Below are positions 19,953-28,944 of a stretch of DNA of 64,000 nt, in pieces. The notes beneath the pieces are model-generated. The model made no database searches. It saw nothing but the letters and a program-made list of their open reading frames with translations, and was not told the origin of the DNA. Every line of letters starts with the position of its first letter. The first letter of the stretch is position 1. This DNA comes from Bacteroidota bacterium (GTDB lineage: Bacteria; Bacteroidota; Bacteroidia; Flavobacteriales; Schleiferiaceae), in the NCBI GenBank assembly GCA_003045865.1, contig PZPB01000007.1, positions 1-64,000 of the forward strand. Direction: 5' to 3'. A program made the position numbers and the translations under genes.

Positions 19953-21388
19953 GCTTTTGTATATTTAGCAATTAAGAGATAACTAATTAGTGAAGCACTA
20001 ATTCCAAAGAGATTAGCATCTAAACCAAGCGGTAGCTCCAGTAATTCTTGGTTTTTAAATAGCTCTAAAATTAAAGTGGTAGAACCGCCTATTAATATGG
20101 ACCACCAGGCCGCCAAACTGTTTCGGTTTTTAAAAAACAAGGCAACGATTAGTGGCACAAATAGGCCAGATACCATAAAGGAATAGGAGACTAGCATTAG
20201 GCCTAAAACTTCCGTCATTTGGCTGGCTAACGCTAAGGCTAAGATGCCAATAAATAAAGTAGTAAGGTGTGAATATCGCAATAACTTCTCCTGCGGAATA
20301 TGAAAGCGTTTGCTAATGATATCACTCAATAAATTACCAGAAGCGGCCATAAGGCAACTATCGGCAGTGCTCATTATCGCAGAGAAATAAGCCGACATCA
20401 TCAAGCCCATTAAGCCTACCGGTAATATGCTTCTTAGTAAAATAGGTAGTCCCATTTCGGGGTCGAAATTTCCTGCGGTAGTATCGATCGCTAAATCGTT
20501 AAAAAGTCCTTGGTCTAAGGCCACCTTAGCAAAGAGTCCTAAAAGAACTCCCATAAAAGCCATGATAGGCCACTCTAATAAACCTGCAATAAACCACGCT
20601 TTTTTTGCAGTTTTCTCATCGCGACAAGCGTAAATACGTTGATAAAGAGTCATACCGATAAACCAGATAGGAATAATGGTAATGGCCCAATTGATAATTT
20701 GTACTGGCTCTATGGCGCCTAAACTTAAAAAGGAAGACGGTACCGTGGCTACAATGGCATCATAACCACCCACCGCAAAATAGGACATGGGAATGCCTAT
20801 AAAAATTAAACCGCCCATTAATATAATCCACTGTACAGTATCGGTATAAATAACTGCTTTCAGTCCCCCGAAAACAGTGTAAATAACCGCAGTAAATCCC
20901 ATTATAAATACGGCTGTGTTGATGTCTAAACTAGGAAAAGTAGCAGTGGCTAATTTAGCGCCCGCTAAAATCTGTGCCCCAGTAAACCCAATATAACCGA
21001 TTGTGCTAACTATAGCGGCTAAAAAGGCAACTTTGGGATTGAAAAGGTGATAAAAAATCTCTGGAAAGGTAAAAAGCTTGTGCTTGCTTCCTAGTTTAAA
21101 AACTTTTGGAATTAAAAAGTAAGCTGATAACCAGGCGCCAATTAAACCGGTAAATAGCATCCAACTGCCTGATATTCCGATAGCGAAACCTAATCCGCCG
21201 AGACCAATGCTAAATCCGCCCCCAACATCTGTAGCCACTACACTCAGTCCAATGTGGCCGCTACTCATTTTCCTACCGCCTACGTAATAATCATCAATAT
21301 CTTTGTTGCTTCGCATAAAGTAGAAACCTACCCCAAGCATGGCGACTAAATAAAAAATAAATATGAGGAGATCTATGAGATTCGGCAA
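19949..21388 (-). CDS. Sodium:solute symporter family transporter (probable TTG start)
   Basis: 479 aa, multi-TM, SSS signature-like segments (DDYYVGGRKMSSGHIGLSVVATDVGGG); start codon at 21386-21388 is TTG on the - strand. Confidence 0.88.
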   Translation of the reverse strand: MPNLIDLLIFIFYLVAMLGVGFYFMRSNKDIDDYYVGGRKMSSGHIGLSVVATDVGGGFSIGLGGLGFAIGISGSWMLFTGLIGAWLSAYFLIPKVFKLGSKHKLFTFPEIFYHLFNPKVAFLAAIVSTIGYIGFTGAQILAGAKLATATFPSLDINTAVFIMGFTAVIYTVFGGLKAVIYTDTVQWIILMGGLIFIGIPMSYFAVGGYDAIVATVPSSFLSLGAIEPVQIINWAITIIPIWFIGMTLYQRIYACRDEKTAKKAWFIAGLLEWPIMAFMGVLLGLFAKVALDQGLFNDLAIDTTAGNFDPEMGLPILLRSILPVGLMGLMMSAYFSAIMSTADSCLMAASGNLLSDIISKRFHIPQEKLLRYSHLTTLFIGILALALASQMTEVLGLMLVSYSFMVSGLFVPLIVALFFKNRNSLAAWWSILIGGSTTLILELFKNQELLELPLGLDANLFGISASLISYLLIAKYTKA

Positions 21389-21401
21389 AACGCTAGCAAA
21401 G

Positions 21402-22316
21402 ATGCAAAAACTCTTTAAAATAGGGCTTTTTTTGGGCCTCTTATTCCTATCGGTTGCCTGTCAACCTAAAGTAAATATCGCTTTTGATGGCTATTTAGAA
21501 CCCTATATCGGTGATACTATTCCTTACAGTTTAGCTAGTCATGAAGAGCCCTCTAATAAGGTTTTGATATTCTTACCCCCTAGTTTAGACACGGTAAGTT
21601 TTGAGGAAACAGATTTATACAAAAACATCTATCGTAATGGTTATGATATCTTGTGTATTTACAAGGCTCCTGCTAAAGGAGTCCTGTTTTATCCGCGTAA
21701 AAATTTAGACTTTAAAGGACAGCATGTTCAAAATGCAAATAACCTTATTCAACATTTAAAGAATAGTAAAAAGATAAACCCCAAAGCTAATTTTAGTGTG
21801 ATGGGTTTGGGTATGGGATCTTATATGGTACCCTTAATTTCAGCTACCCAAAATGCCGATACTTCCATTTTTATTAATGGCAGTCCTTTTAGTACCTTTT
21901 TAACCTATGAACGTATTTGCGACGGAGAAATACCCTTAACCGAAGCACGAGCTGGTTATATTAAACAAAAGTTCGATATCGATTCTTTAAGTACGTTTAA
22001 GGTAAAGGTAGATGCCGTTAAAACCGATCATCCCGAAATGTTCACCTTAGGCAAGTACACCAATATGTTTTGGTTGAGCTACCATGCCAATTTCTTTATC
22101 GAAGAATACCAAAACTTAGCAGGTAAGGCGGTTTGGGTTTTTTATGATGATTATCCCCTTAATAATGTTTCCGATCTGAGCTATTTAAAGGTTTTAGAAA
22201 GTACACGCCGCAATGCCACGGTAGATTTTATCAACTTACCGGGCAGTGGTTACTTTAAAGGAGAAGAATGGGAATCGCTGGAAGAATCTTTACTAAAGTT
22301 CTTTCCTAGCAATTAA
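21402..22316 (+). CDS. Lipoprotein, alpha/beta-hydrolase-like
   Basis: MQKLFKIGLFLGLLFLSVACQPK lipobox; start 21402 preferred over 21363. Confidence 0.6.
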   Translation: MQKLFKIGLFLGLLFLSVACQPKVNIAFDGYLEPYIGDTIPYSLASHEEPSNKVLIFLPPSLDTVSFEETDLYKNIYRNGYDILCIYKAPAKGVLFYPRKNLDFKGQHVQNANNLIQHLKNSKKINPKANFSVMGLGMGSYMVPLISATQNADTSIFINGSPFSTFLTYERICDGEIPLTEARAGYIKQKFDIDSLSTFKVKVDAVKTDHPEMFTLGKYTNMFWLSYHANFFIEEYQNLAGKAVWVFYDDYPLNNVSDLSYLKVLESTRRNATVDFINLPGSGYFKGEEWESLEESLLKFFPSN

Positions 22317-22734
22317 TCTTATTAACGCGGTTTTGATGTCTGCCTCCTTCAAATTTGGCCGATAAAAAGGCAGCTACAATGTCCATCGCTTGATTGGTAC
22401 TAACAAAACGTGCCGGTAAAGCGAGGATATTAGCATCATTATGTTGACGAGCTAGAGAGGCTAACTCAGGGGTCCAGCAAAGCGCAGAACGAATACCAGC
22501 ATACTTATTAACAGTCATATTTATGCCATTACCGCTTCCGCAGATAACGATTCCTAAGTCAGCACTGCCATCTAATACTGCTTTAGCTACAGGATGACCA
22601 AAATCTGGATAATCTACACTACCATGATCGTTGGTACCGAAATTGTTAAATAGGATGCCCTCGGCACCAAATTTATCCATAATAGCCTTCTTTAAATCAG
22701 GACTAGCATGATCTCCACCTATTGCAATAATCAT
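22306..22734 (-). CDS. rpiB: Ribose 5-phosphate isomerase B
   Basis: IAIGGDHASPDLKKAI, GSADLGIVICGSGNGINMTVNKYAGIRSALCW, HNDANILALPARF. Confidence 0.92.
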   Translation of the reverse strand: MIIAIGGDHASPDLKKAIMDKFGAEGILFNNFGTNDHGSVDYPDFGHPVAKAVLDGSADLGIVICGSGNGINMTVNKYAGIRSALCWTPELASLARQHNDANILALPARFVSTNQAMDIVAAFLSAKFEGGRHQNRVNKINC

Positions 22735-23190
22735 CTGTTAATAAGTATTTCTAAGTTTAATATTCCTTTGTATTTCAATCTTTTACTATTAACAAGCATC
22801 GCCTTAAAAACTAATACCTTTGTTAATATATCCTCACAAATTTCTCTTGTGTACTAACAAGTTAATCTGCTTTCATTAAAATTTTGAAACAAGCTCTATC
22901 ACTTGTTAAAAATTGCTGCTCACTTTTTCACCATCCAAGACGGCTTTATGAACCGCTTTGCTCCAATAATTTTTTCAAAAGTAAGTTGTTATTTCACATT
23001 CCTAACAATTGTTAATAGCATTATCTTTAAAGCAGGAAATGAAGTAGTTAATAGCGAATGTATTGAAGATATCTTGTTAATAATTGTGGATAGAAAATAA
23101 AAGCAAGAACTTCGCCTAAAAGTTATCAGCCTTACTAACAGCCCATCATAAACATCATATTTTATTTAAAATAAAGAATACTATATATAT
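22735..23190. other. Candidate replication origin or complex regulatory region (AT-rich intergenic, GTTAATA cluster, near-DnaA box)
   Basis: GTTAATA/TATTAAC at 22737, 22787, 22822, 23011, 23047, 23076; TAACAATTGTTA palindrome 23003-23014; TGTGGATAG at 23085-23093 (8/9 to DnaA box TGTGGATAA). Confidence 0.35.
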
Positions 23191-24765
23191 ATGTTATTAA
23201 GAAATCTGGTCTTCCTTGCTGTTTTTTGTTTTCCACTACTTTCGTTTTCTCAAACCGACAGTGGCAATGCAGAACTTAAAGTTTATTACTTCGAAAACGG
23301 CGTCAAAAGTAGCGAGGGACCTCTCGAAAATGGCAAGCCAAACGGCTATTGGCGAAGCTATTACCGCAGCGGAGTGCTCAAGGCAGAAGGTAATCGCAAG
23401 AACTTTCTTCTCGATGGTTTGTGGATTTTCTACAATCGAGAGGCATTGCCAACAGTGGATATCGAATACAAAGATGGCTTAAAGAATGGTTTAAGGCGAA
23501 CTTATGAAGAAGGAAAAATTGTTAAAGAAGAGCCTTTTGTTAACGATCAATTGCAGGGCTTTACCCGCTTCCTATTTCCCAATGGAAAAGTAGCCAAGGA
23601 AATTCCATTTGAAGAAGGAAAGGAAAATGGCACGGGCTTCGAATATGCAGACGATGACGGGCGAATTATTACCGTTTACATCTACAAAAACGGCAGCTTA
23701 ATGCGCAAGCAAAATATCAATCGTTGGGATCAGCAAAAGCAAAAACAAGGTTTATGGGTCAGCTTTCATAAAAATCGACAAGTTCAGGTGGAAGGACCTT
23801 ATCGCAACGATTTAAAAAATGGCTACTGGAAATTTTACCAGATTAATGGTAACCTTATTCGCATCGAAAAATGGATTAACGGGGAGCTGCAAGATGGCGC
23901 TGAAGAAGTGGCTAAAGTGGAGATAAAACGAGTGATCAATCCTCAAACAGGAAAAGTTAGTTCAAAAGGGGCTTATCAAAATGGAAAAGCCACTGGTGTT
24001 CATCGGCAGTACGATGAAAATGGAGAAGTTAGTAGTAGTATTTTATATGATCAAGGCATTAAATTGGCCGAGGGTATCGTAGATGAGCAAGGAAGAAAAC
24101 AAGGTCCTTGGAAGTTTTTTTATACAGATGGTTCACTTAAATCAGAAGGAAGCTATAAGGACGATTTAAAGGTAAACTCTTGGCGTTATTTCTTTGAGGA
24201 TGGTAAGTTGGAGCAAGAAGGAAAATACAATGCAGGAGCGGCCACGGGAGAGTGGAATTGGTATTTCACAAATGGCGAGTTACGACGCACTGAAGAGTTT
24301 TACAATGGCTTAGAAGAAGGTATGTCAATAGAGTACAACGATACGGGTGCGGTATTAGCTCAGGGTGAATATGTAGAGGGATTTAAAGAGGGAAATTGGA
24401 CTTTAAACATCAATGATCACCGTGAAGATGGAGCTTATTTCGAGGGTTTAAAAACAGGTCCATGGCGCCATTATTATCTCAGTAATAACAAGCTTAGCTT
24501 TGAAGGTAGTTATGAAAATGGTAAAGAAAATGGTGAGCATATTTACTATTATGGCAATGAAAATGTAAAACGACGTGGTCAATTTTCCTTTGGAGAAAGG
24601 GACGGTATTTGGGAGTTTTTTAATGAAGATGGTTCTCGCATTTTAACCATAGAATATGTTAATGGCGAGGAAGTTAAATATAATGGTAAGAAAATAAATT
24701 ACGGTAGACGCTATGAAAAAGCAATGGAGGCCGAACAAAAGCTAAACGCGCCAGAAGAAAATTAA
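23191..24765 (+). CDS. MORN-variant repeat protein (YwqK-like)
   Basis: Signal peptide then many 'NGKPNGYWRSYYRSGVLKAEG'-type repeats. Confidence 0.85.
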   Translation: MLLRNLVFLAVFCFPLLSFSQTDSGNAELKVYYFENGVKSSEGPLENGKPNGYWRSYYRSGVLKAEGNRKNFLLDGLWIFYNREALPTVDIEYKDGLKNGLRRTYEEGKIVKEEPFVNDQLQGFTRFLFPNGKVAKEIPFEEGKENGTGFEYADDDGRIITVYIYKNGSLMRKQNINRWDQQKQKQGLWVSFHKNRQVQVEGPYRNDLKNGYWKFYQINGNLIRIEKWINGELQDGAEEVAKVEIKRVINPQTGKVSSKGAYQNGKATGVHRQYDENGEVSSSILYDQGIKLAEGIVDEQGRKQGPWKFFYTDGSLKSEGSYKDDLKVNSWRYFFEDGKLEQEGKYNAGAATGEWNWYFTNGELRRTEEFYNGLEEGMSIEYNDTGAVLAQGEYVEGFKEGNWTLNINDHREDGAYFEGLKTGPWRHYYLSNNKLSFEGSYENGKENGEHIYYYGNENVKRRGQFSFGERDGIWEFFNEDGSRILTIEYVNGEEVKYNGKKINYGRRYEKAMEAEQKLNAPEEN

Positions 24766-24766
24766 A

Positions 24767-25333
24767 ATGAAAGACGTTTTCCCCCGCCCGGTCGGTGAAT
24801 GGTTAGAATTAGACAGAGAGGTTAAATATTCTAATCCCTGGATAGAATTGAGGCATAGTAATGTGGCTTTTCCCAATGGCGGGAAAGGCATCTATGGCAA
24901 GGTGCATTTTAAAAATTTGGCAATTGGAATTTTAGCCTTAACTGCAAAAGAAGAAATTTACTTAGTAGGACAAGAACGCTTTCCTTTCGAAGGTGCTTAT
25001 AGCTGGGAAATTATTGAAGGAGGAGGTCCCTTGGACGAGGATCCACTGGAAAGTGCTAAGAGAGAATTAAAGGAAGAAACGGGCTTGGTAGCTGAAAAAT
25101 GGACCTTAATTCAGGAAATGCATCTTTCAAATTCCGTATCTGACGAAAAGTCGATGGTTTATTTAGCGACTGATTTAGAGCAATTTGAAGCCGAACCAGA
25201 AGAATCCGAAAAACTACAGGTAAAAAAAATACCATTTGCAGAAGCTCTACAAATGGTACTTAATGGTGATATAAAGGATAGTATAAGTGTAGCTGCTATT
25301 TTGCGCTACGAACTCCTTAAAAGGGGGCTTTAA
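24767..25333 (+). CDS. NUDIX hydrolase
   Basis: Nudix box-like GGGPLDEDPLESAKRELKEETGL. Confidence 0.9.
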   Translation: MKDVFPRPVGEWLELDREVKYSNPWIELRHSNVAFPNGGKGIYGKVHFKNLAIGILALTAKEEIYLVGQERFPFEGAYSWEIIEGGGPLDEDPLESAKRELKEETGLVAEKWTLIQEMHLSNSVSDEKSMVYLATDLEQFEAEPEESEKLQVKKIPFAEALQMVLNGDIKDSISVAAILRYELLKRGL

Positions 25334-25851
25334 GCTTTACTGATAGTAAATCCAACGGAAGTTTCCTCCCATATTAATTGGAAGCTTCCTTCTTTACTAA
25401 GATGGATATTTAACTTTTCGTGCTTTTCTGCCTTCTTGCTGTCTACTTCAAATCGTAGAATGTCTTTATTTTCATCGTAGTTATACGCACCCCACTGCTC
25501 CCAAATACTATTAATGATAATGGTCCATTTACCTTCGTTAGGAACGGTGAATAGACTGTATTTTCCAGCTTTAACAAGCTGACCGTTTAGTTTTACATCT
25601 TTATTAAATTCGATTACTGTTGCTTCATTAGCGCCAGTTCTCCAAACTTTTCCATAAGGCACTAAGTTTCCAAAAATTTCGCGGCCCTTCATGGACGTTT
25701 CACCATATTGAATTTTCACTTCAACATTATCAACGTTTTCTGTTTTTTCGATTAACGGGCTGGCTCTTTTTTCTTGAGCCATAAGACTTTGGTTAAAGCT
25801 AAATGCCAAAAGTAAAATAAGTAGTTTTTTCATGTTTCCGATATTTTTCAC
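25330..25851 (-). CDS. DUF2911 domain-containing protein
   Basis: VKIQYGETSMKGREIFGNLVPYGKVWRTGANEATVIEFNKDVKLNGQLVKAGKYSLFTVP. Confidence 0.88.
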   Translation of the reverse strand: MKNIGNMKKLLILLLAFSFNQSLMAQEKRASPLIEKTENVDNVEVKIQYGETSMKGREIFGNLVPYGKVWRTGANEATVIEFNKDVKLNGQLVKAGKYSLFTVPNEGKWTIIINSIWEQWGAYNYDENKDILRFEVDSKKAEKHEKLNIHLSKEGSFQLIWEETSVGFTISKA

Positions 25852-26164
25852 AAAGTAAGCTTATTTTAAGAGTACCCAGAAAACTTCACCTAGCTAAAAG
25901 TTCGTACTTATAATCCAAAGCCTCAGCGTCGTTTTAATAAGGATTATAAGTCTCTTATTTTAAGTGTAACTGAGGTTTACAACCTATTAACTTTGTAATA
26001 TCGAATGGGATTGAGAAATCAGCGGCAAAATCTTTTAGGTCTTAAAAAAGTTAGGGCAAGCGATTGGTCTCATAGATCGCTATAAGTAGGAGGTTAGTAC
26101 TATGATGCAGAAAAGAGTTGCTATAATTTTAGCACTACCAATCTTCGGTATAATGAGGTAAGAT

Positions 26165-26560
26165 GATAAACTATTTTTAAGAGCAGATAAAGCTCAATGA
26201 TCCAGCATAATTAGAGACCTTTTAAATAGTGCTTTTAAGTTTTCTGATGTCAATAGCATTATTTACGTTTACAATGGAATAAGCGAAAATGGAAATTATG
26301 GCCTCTTACATATTCAGGATAAAGGAATTGGAATGACGCCGCAACAGATAGCAAGAGTACTTAGTAGCGACAACCAATCATCAATGCCGGTTCCAATAAT
26401 GAAATTGGGACTGGTATCGGTATGTTGATAGTCCAAGATTTTATCAAGAAAAATAAGGATTACTGAGAAGTAAAGGGCAACATAGTAAAGAGGACTATAG
26501 GAAAGGGCTCTACCTTTATATTGCACTTCCTTTTGATAAGTGGAAGGACTTAAAGCATTA
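26165..26560 (+). pseudogene. Degenerate histidine kinase HATPase domain
   Basis: DKLFLRADKAQ*SSIIRDLLNSAFKFSD...LLHIQDKGIGMTPQQIARVLSSDNQSSMP[frameshift]GSNNEIGTGIGMLIVQDFIKKNKDY*EVKGNIVKRTIGKGSTFILHFLL: N, G1, G2 and terminal motifs with two stops and one frameshift. Confidence 0.85.
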
Positions 26561-27355
26561 CCAATAAGCTCTGGTATTTTTAGATTTAGCTCTTAATTTT
26601 ATATACTTAAAGATTAAGAGTGCTATTACCGCAACGCTACTGCTACTAATAAGAGGTTGCGGAATTTCCTCCATAAAGGCATGGCGATAGTAGATACCGA
26701 AAGTGGCCCAAGCAATCGCAAGCGCATAAAACAGATCTACGTTATATTGCAAAAATGCTAAGGCTAATAAGCCTGCAATTAAAATTAAAATGGCTGTATA
26801 AAATTCTGCTGGTAATCCCCAACCGCTAAAATTGTAATGCATTAATACAGCGGCGGTATTGGCAATAGTGGCAACACTTAGCCATCCTAAGTAAAGACTA
26901 AAAGGAAGATGCATAAAGAAGCGTTCGCTGTGTTTGGTTTGTCTAACACCTATGCCTAAATTCCGATAGATTTGGATGAGACTGAATAGCAAGCCAATCA
27001 TGATAAATAAGGCCAGCAGGGGTAAAAGATAATGCCAGGCGAAAAGCCAAGCGACGTTTAAAACACTACTAATACCAAACCATAATCCGATTAGAGATTG
27101 TCCAAGCAAGGCACGCTGATCTTTTTTTAATAAAGCAAAAATTTGATAAACGATGGAACCAAAAAGGCTTAAGTAAATGATACCCCAAATTGCAAAAGTG
27201 AAACCGACAGGTACAAATAGGTTGGGATAGAGGTCGGAGATAGCCCCAGTTGTCATACCGTTTAAGGGTAAAGAAACTGCTAAATAATTAAACACAATCA
27301 TGGCTGCTAAGGCCAAGGTATTTAGCGTAGTGAGTAAGTAATATTTACGTTCCAT
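26558..27355 (-). CDS. TspO/MBR-like tryptophan-rich membrane protein
   Basis: Multi-TM; PVGFTFAIWGIIYLSLF and NVAWLFAWHY similar to TspO-like proteins. Confidence 0.55.
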   Translation of the reverse strand: MERKYYLLTTLNTLALAAMIVFNYLAVSLPLNGMTTGAISDLYPNLFVPVGFTFAIWGIIYLSLFGSIVYQIFALLKKDQRALLGQSLIGLWFGISSVLNVAWLFAWHYLLPLLALFIMIGLLFSLIQIYRNLGIGVRQTKHSERFFMHLPFSLYLGWLSVATIANTAAVLMHYNFSGWGLPAEFYTAILILIAGLLALAFLQYNVDLFYALAIAWATFGIYYRHAFMEEIPQPLISSSSVAVIALLIFKYIKLRAKSKNTRAYW

Positions 27356-27400
27356 AGTTAGCTAACCTTTAAAAAGGCTATTAGTTTAACGCACCTTAAT

Positions 27401-28147
27401 TTAACGGAATGCGCTTTCTAAAACATTACCAACCCAATAGGAAAGCGCGGCGGCGGCCGTACCTAAAAATAGAGTTTCTAGAACACTTCGTAAAGTTGAA
27501 ATTTGGTTAATGAGAGCTTTTAGATAACCGATGATTATAAACACGATTCCAGTTAAGATAGAGGAAATGAGAAATAAATTAGTATCCGAGGGAATAAGCT
27601 CAAAATAAGATATCACATAGCTGATTAAGGGAATGAAGCCGAAAATTATAAAGCTTAAAAAGGTCACACCACCCATAGTAAAAGGCGATTTATTTTCCTC
27701 ACTCATATCCAATTCTTCTTTCATCATAACGTCCACCCAGCGATCTTTGTCTTCTGTAATTTTATCTACCACTTGCTCAAGTAATTCTCCACTAAAGCCT
27801 TTAGCACGGTAAATATCGCGTACTTCTTCTTTTTCCTTAGCAGGTAAATTATCTACCTCCCAGTACTCTATCCTTTTGTGTTTATTATAGTTTTCTTTTT
27901 CACTCTTGGTAGATAAGTAGCTACCTACACTCATTGAAAAACCATCAGCAATAAGGTTTGCAAAACCGAGAATGATGACTACATCACTGCTAAAATTAGC
28001 TCCTGCCGAACCAGCAACAACTGCAAAAGTGGTTACACTGCCATCAATGCCACCGTAAACAAATTCACCCAAATATTCTTGAAAACGATTTACCCATGGA
28101 TGTTTACTACCGTGGATTCGATCTTCTTTTAAGACTTTAGAACTCAT
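27401..28147 (-). CDS. VIT1/CCC1 family transporter
   Basis: [55 protein letters not shown]. Confidence 0.9.
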   Translation of the reverse strand: MSSKVLKEDRIHGSKHPWVNRFQEYLGEFVYGGIDGSVTTFAVVAGSAGANFSSDVVIILGFANLIADGFSMSVGSYLSTKSEKENYNKHKRIEYWEVDNLPAKEKEEVRDIYRAKGFSGELLEQVVDKITEDKDRWVDVMMKEELDMSEENKSPFTMGGVTFLSFIIFGFIPLISYVISYFELIPSDTNLFLISSILTGIVFIIIGYLKALINQISTLRSVLETLFLGTAAAALSYWVGNVLESAFR

Positions 28148-28155
28148 ATAAGTGG

Positions 28156-28163
28156 TAATTTTG
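28156..28163 (+). promoter_or_regulatory. Bacteroidota-type -7 element TAATTTTG upstream of DUF2490 gene
   Basis: Match to TAnnTTTG 17 bp before the start codon at 28180. Confidence 0.4.
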
Positions 28164-28179
28164 CATTCAAAGATACTCT

Positions 28180-28944
28180 ATGCCACTAACAAGGCTTTAC
28201 CAAAAACCAGTCTCTCTCTTTCTTTTTGTATTATTTATAAGCACTTTAAGTAGTTCCCTTCTGGCGCAGGCTAAAACAGTGGTAGACCCTTCGTATTGGT
28301 TGGTGGCGCATACAGAGTTTAAATTTACAAATAGATGGTCCTCTTTTGTGGAGCTGGAAGAACGCCGTTTTATATCTCCCGAAAGGGCTTTACAAAGATC
28401 TTTGCCTTTGCTAGGACTGAAATATAAAGCCAGTGACAGGTTTAGTTTTGAAGTAGATTATTTAAACTTTAAGATTTTTTTGCCTCAAATTGCCAATACC
28501 GATATTAATGCTCACGTTTTAGAACAGCGCTTTAGTTTTGCTGCTAGTTTTACCTTTGGGAAGAGGCGCAGATTCAGCCTTCGCTTAAAAGATGAATACC
28601 GACTTTTTGATATAACACCGGATGATGGTAAACTGGAGTTTAAACGCGCGATTAATCGCCTGCGAATTAGGTTGGCGCATCAGCTACCGCTCAAGGCAGA
28701 TTGGACACTAAACTCATCGGCTGAGCTGTTATTAAATTATGCGGCTAAGACAAGCATCAAGACTTTTGATCAAAGTCGCTTTTACTTGGGTTTTAAGTAT
28801 CAATTAAGCCCTTCTCACAGCTTAGAAGTAGGTTATCTTAATTGGTATCAAGAAAGCCGTACTATGGCGCTGTTTTTTAACAGACATATAGTACGGCTTG
28901 GATGGGTTTATACTTTAGATTTTAGACCTACAAATCAAACTTAA
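28180..28944 (+). CDS. DUF2490 domain-containing protein (outer membrane beta-barrel-like)
   Basis: Signal peptide; SYWLVAHTEFKFTNRWSSFVELEERRFISP...; amphipathic strands. Confidence 0.8.
   Translation: MPLTRLYQKPVSLFLFVLFISTLSSSLLAQAKTVVDPSYWLVAHTEFKFTNRWSSFVELEERRFISPERALQRSLPLLGLKYKASDRFSFEVDYLNFKIFLPQIANTDINAHVLEQRFSFAASFTFGKRRRFSLRLKDEYRLFDITPDDGKLEFKRAINRLRIRLAHQLPLKADWTLNSSAELLLNYAAKTSIKTFDQSRFYLGFKYQLSPSHSLEVGYLNWYQESRTMALFFNRHIVRLGWVYTLDFRPTNQT

Noticed and set aside
22903-23100. 65-aa plus ORF in the rpiB-ywqK gap
   Set aside because: Short, unsupported, and lies in the AT-rich motif cluster; more likely non-coding.
23191-24765. Toxin-antitoxin system (YwqK 'antitoxin' naming)
   Set aside because: MORN-variant repeat proteins are often labelled antitoxin, but this one has a signal peptide and no toxin partner nearby.
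26314-26526. Minus-strand 70-aa ORF
   Set aside because: Antisense to the readable HATPase pseudogene remnants; no domain.
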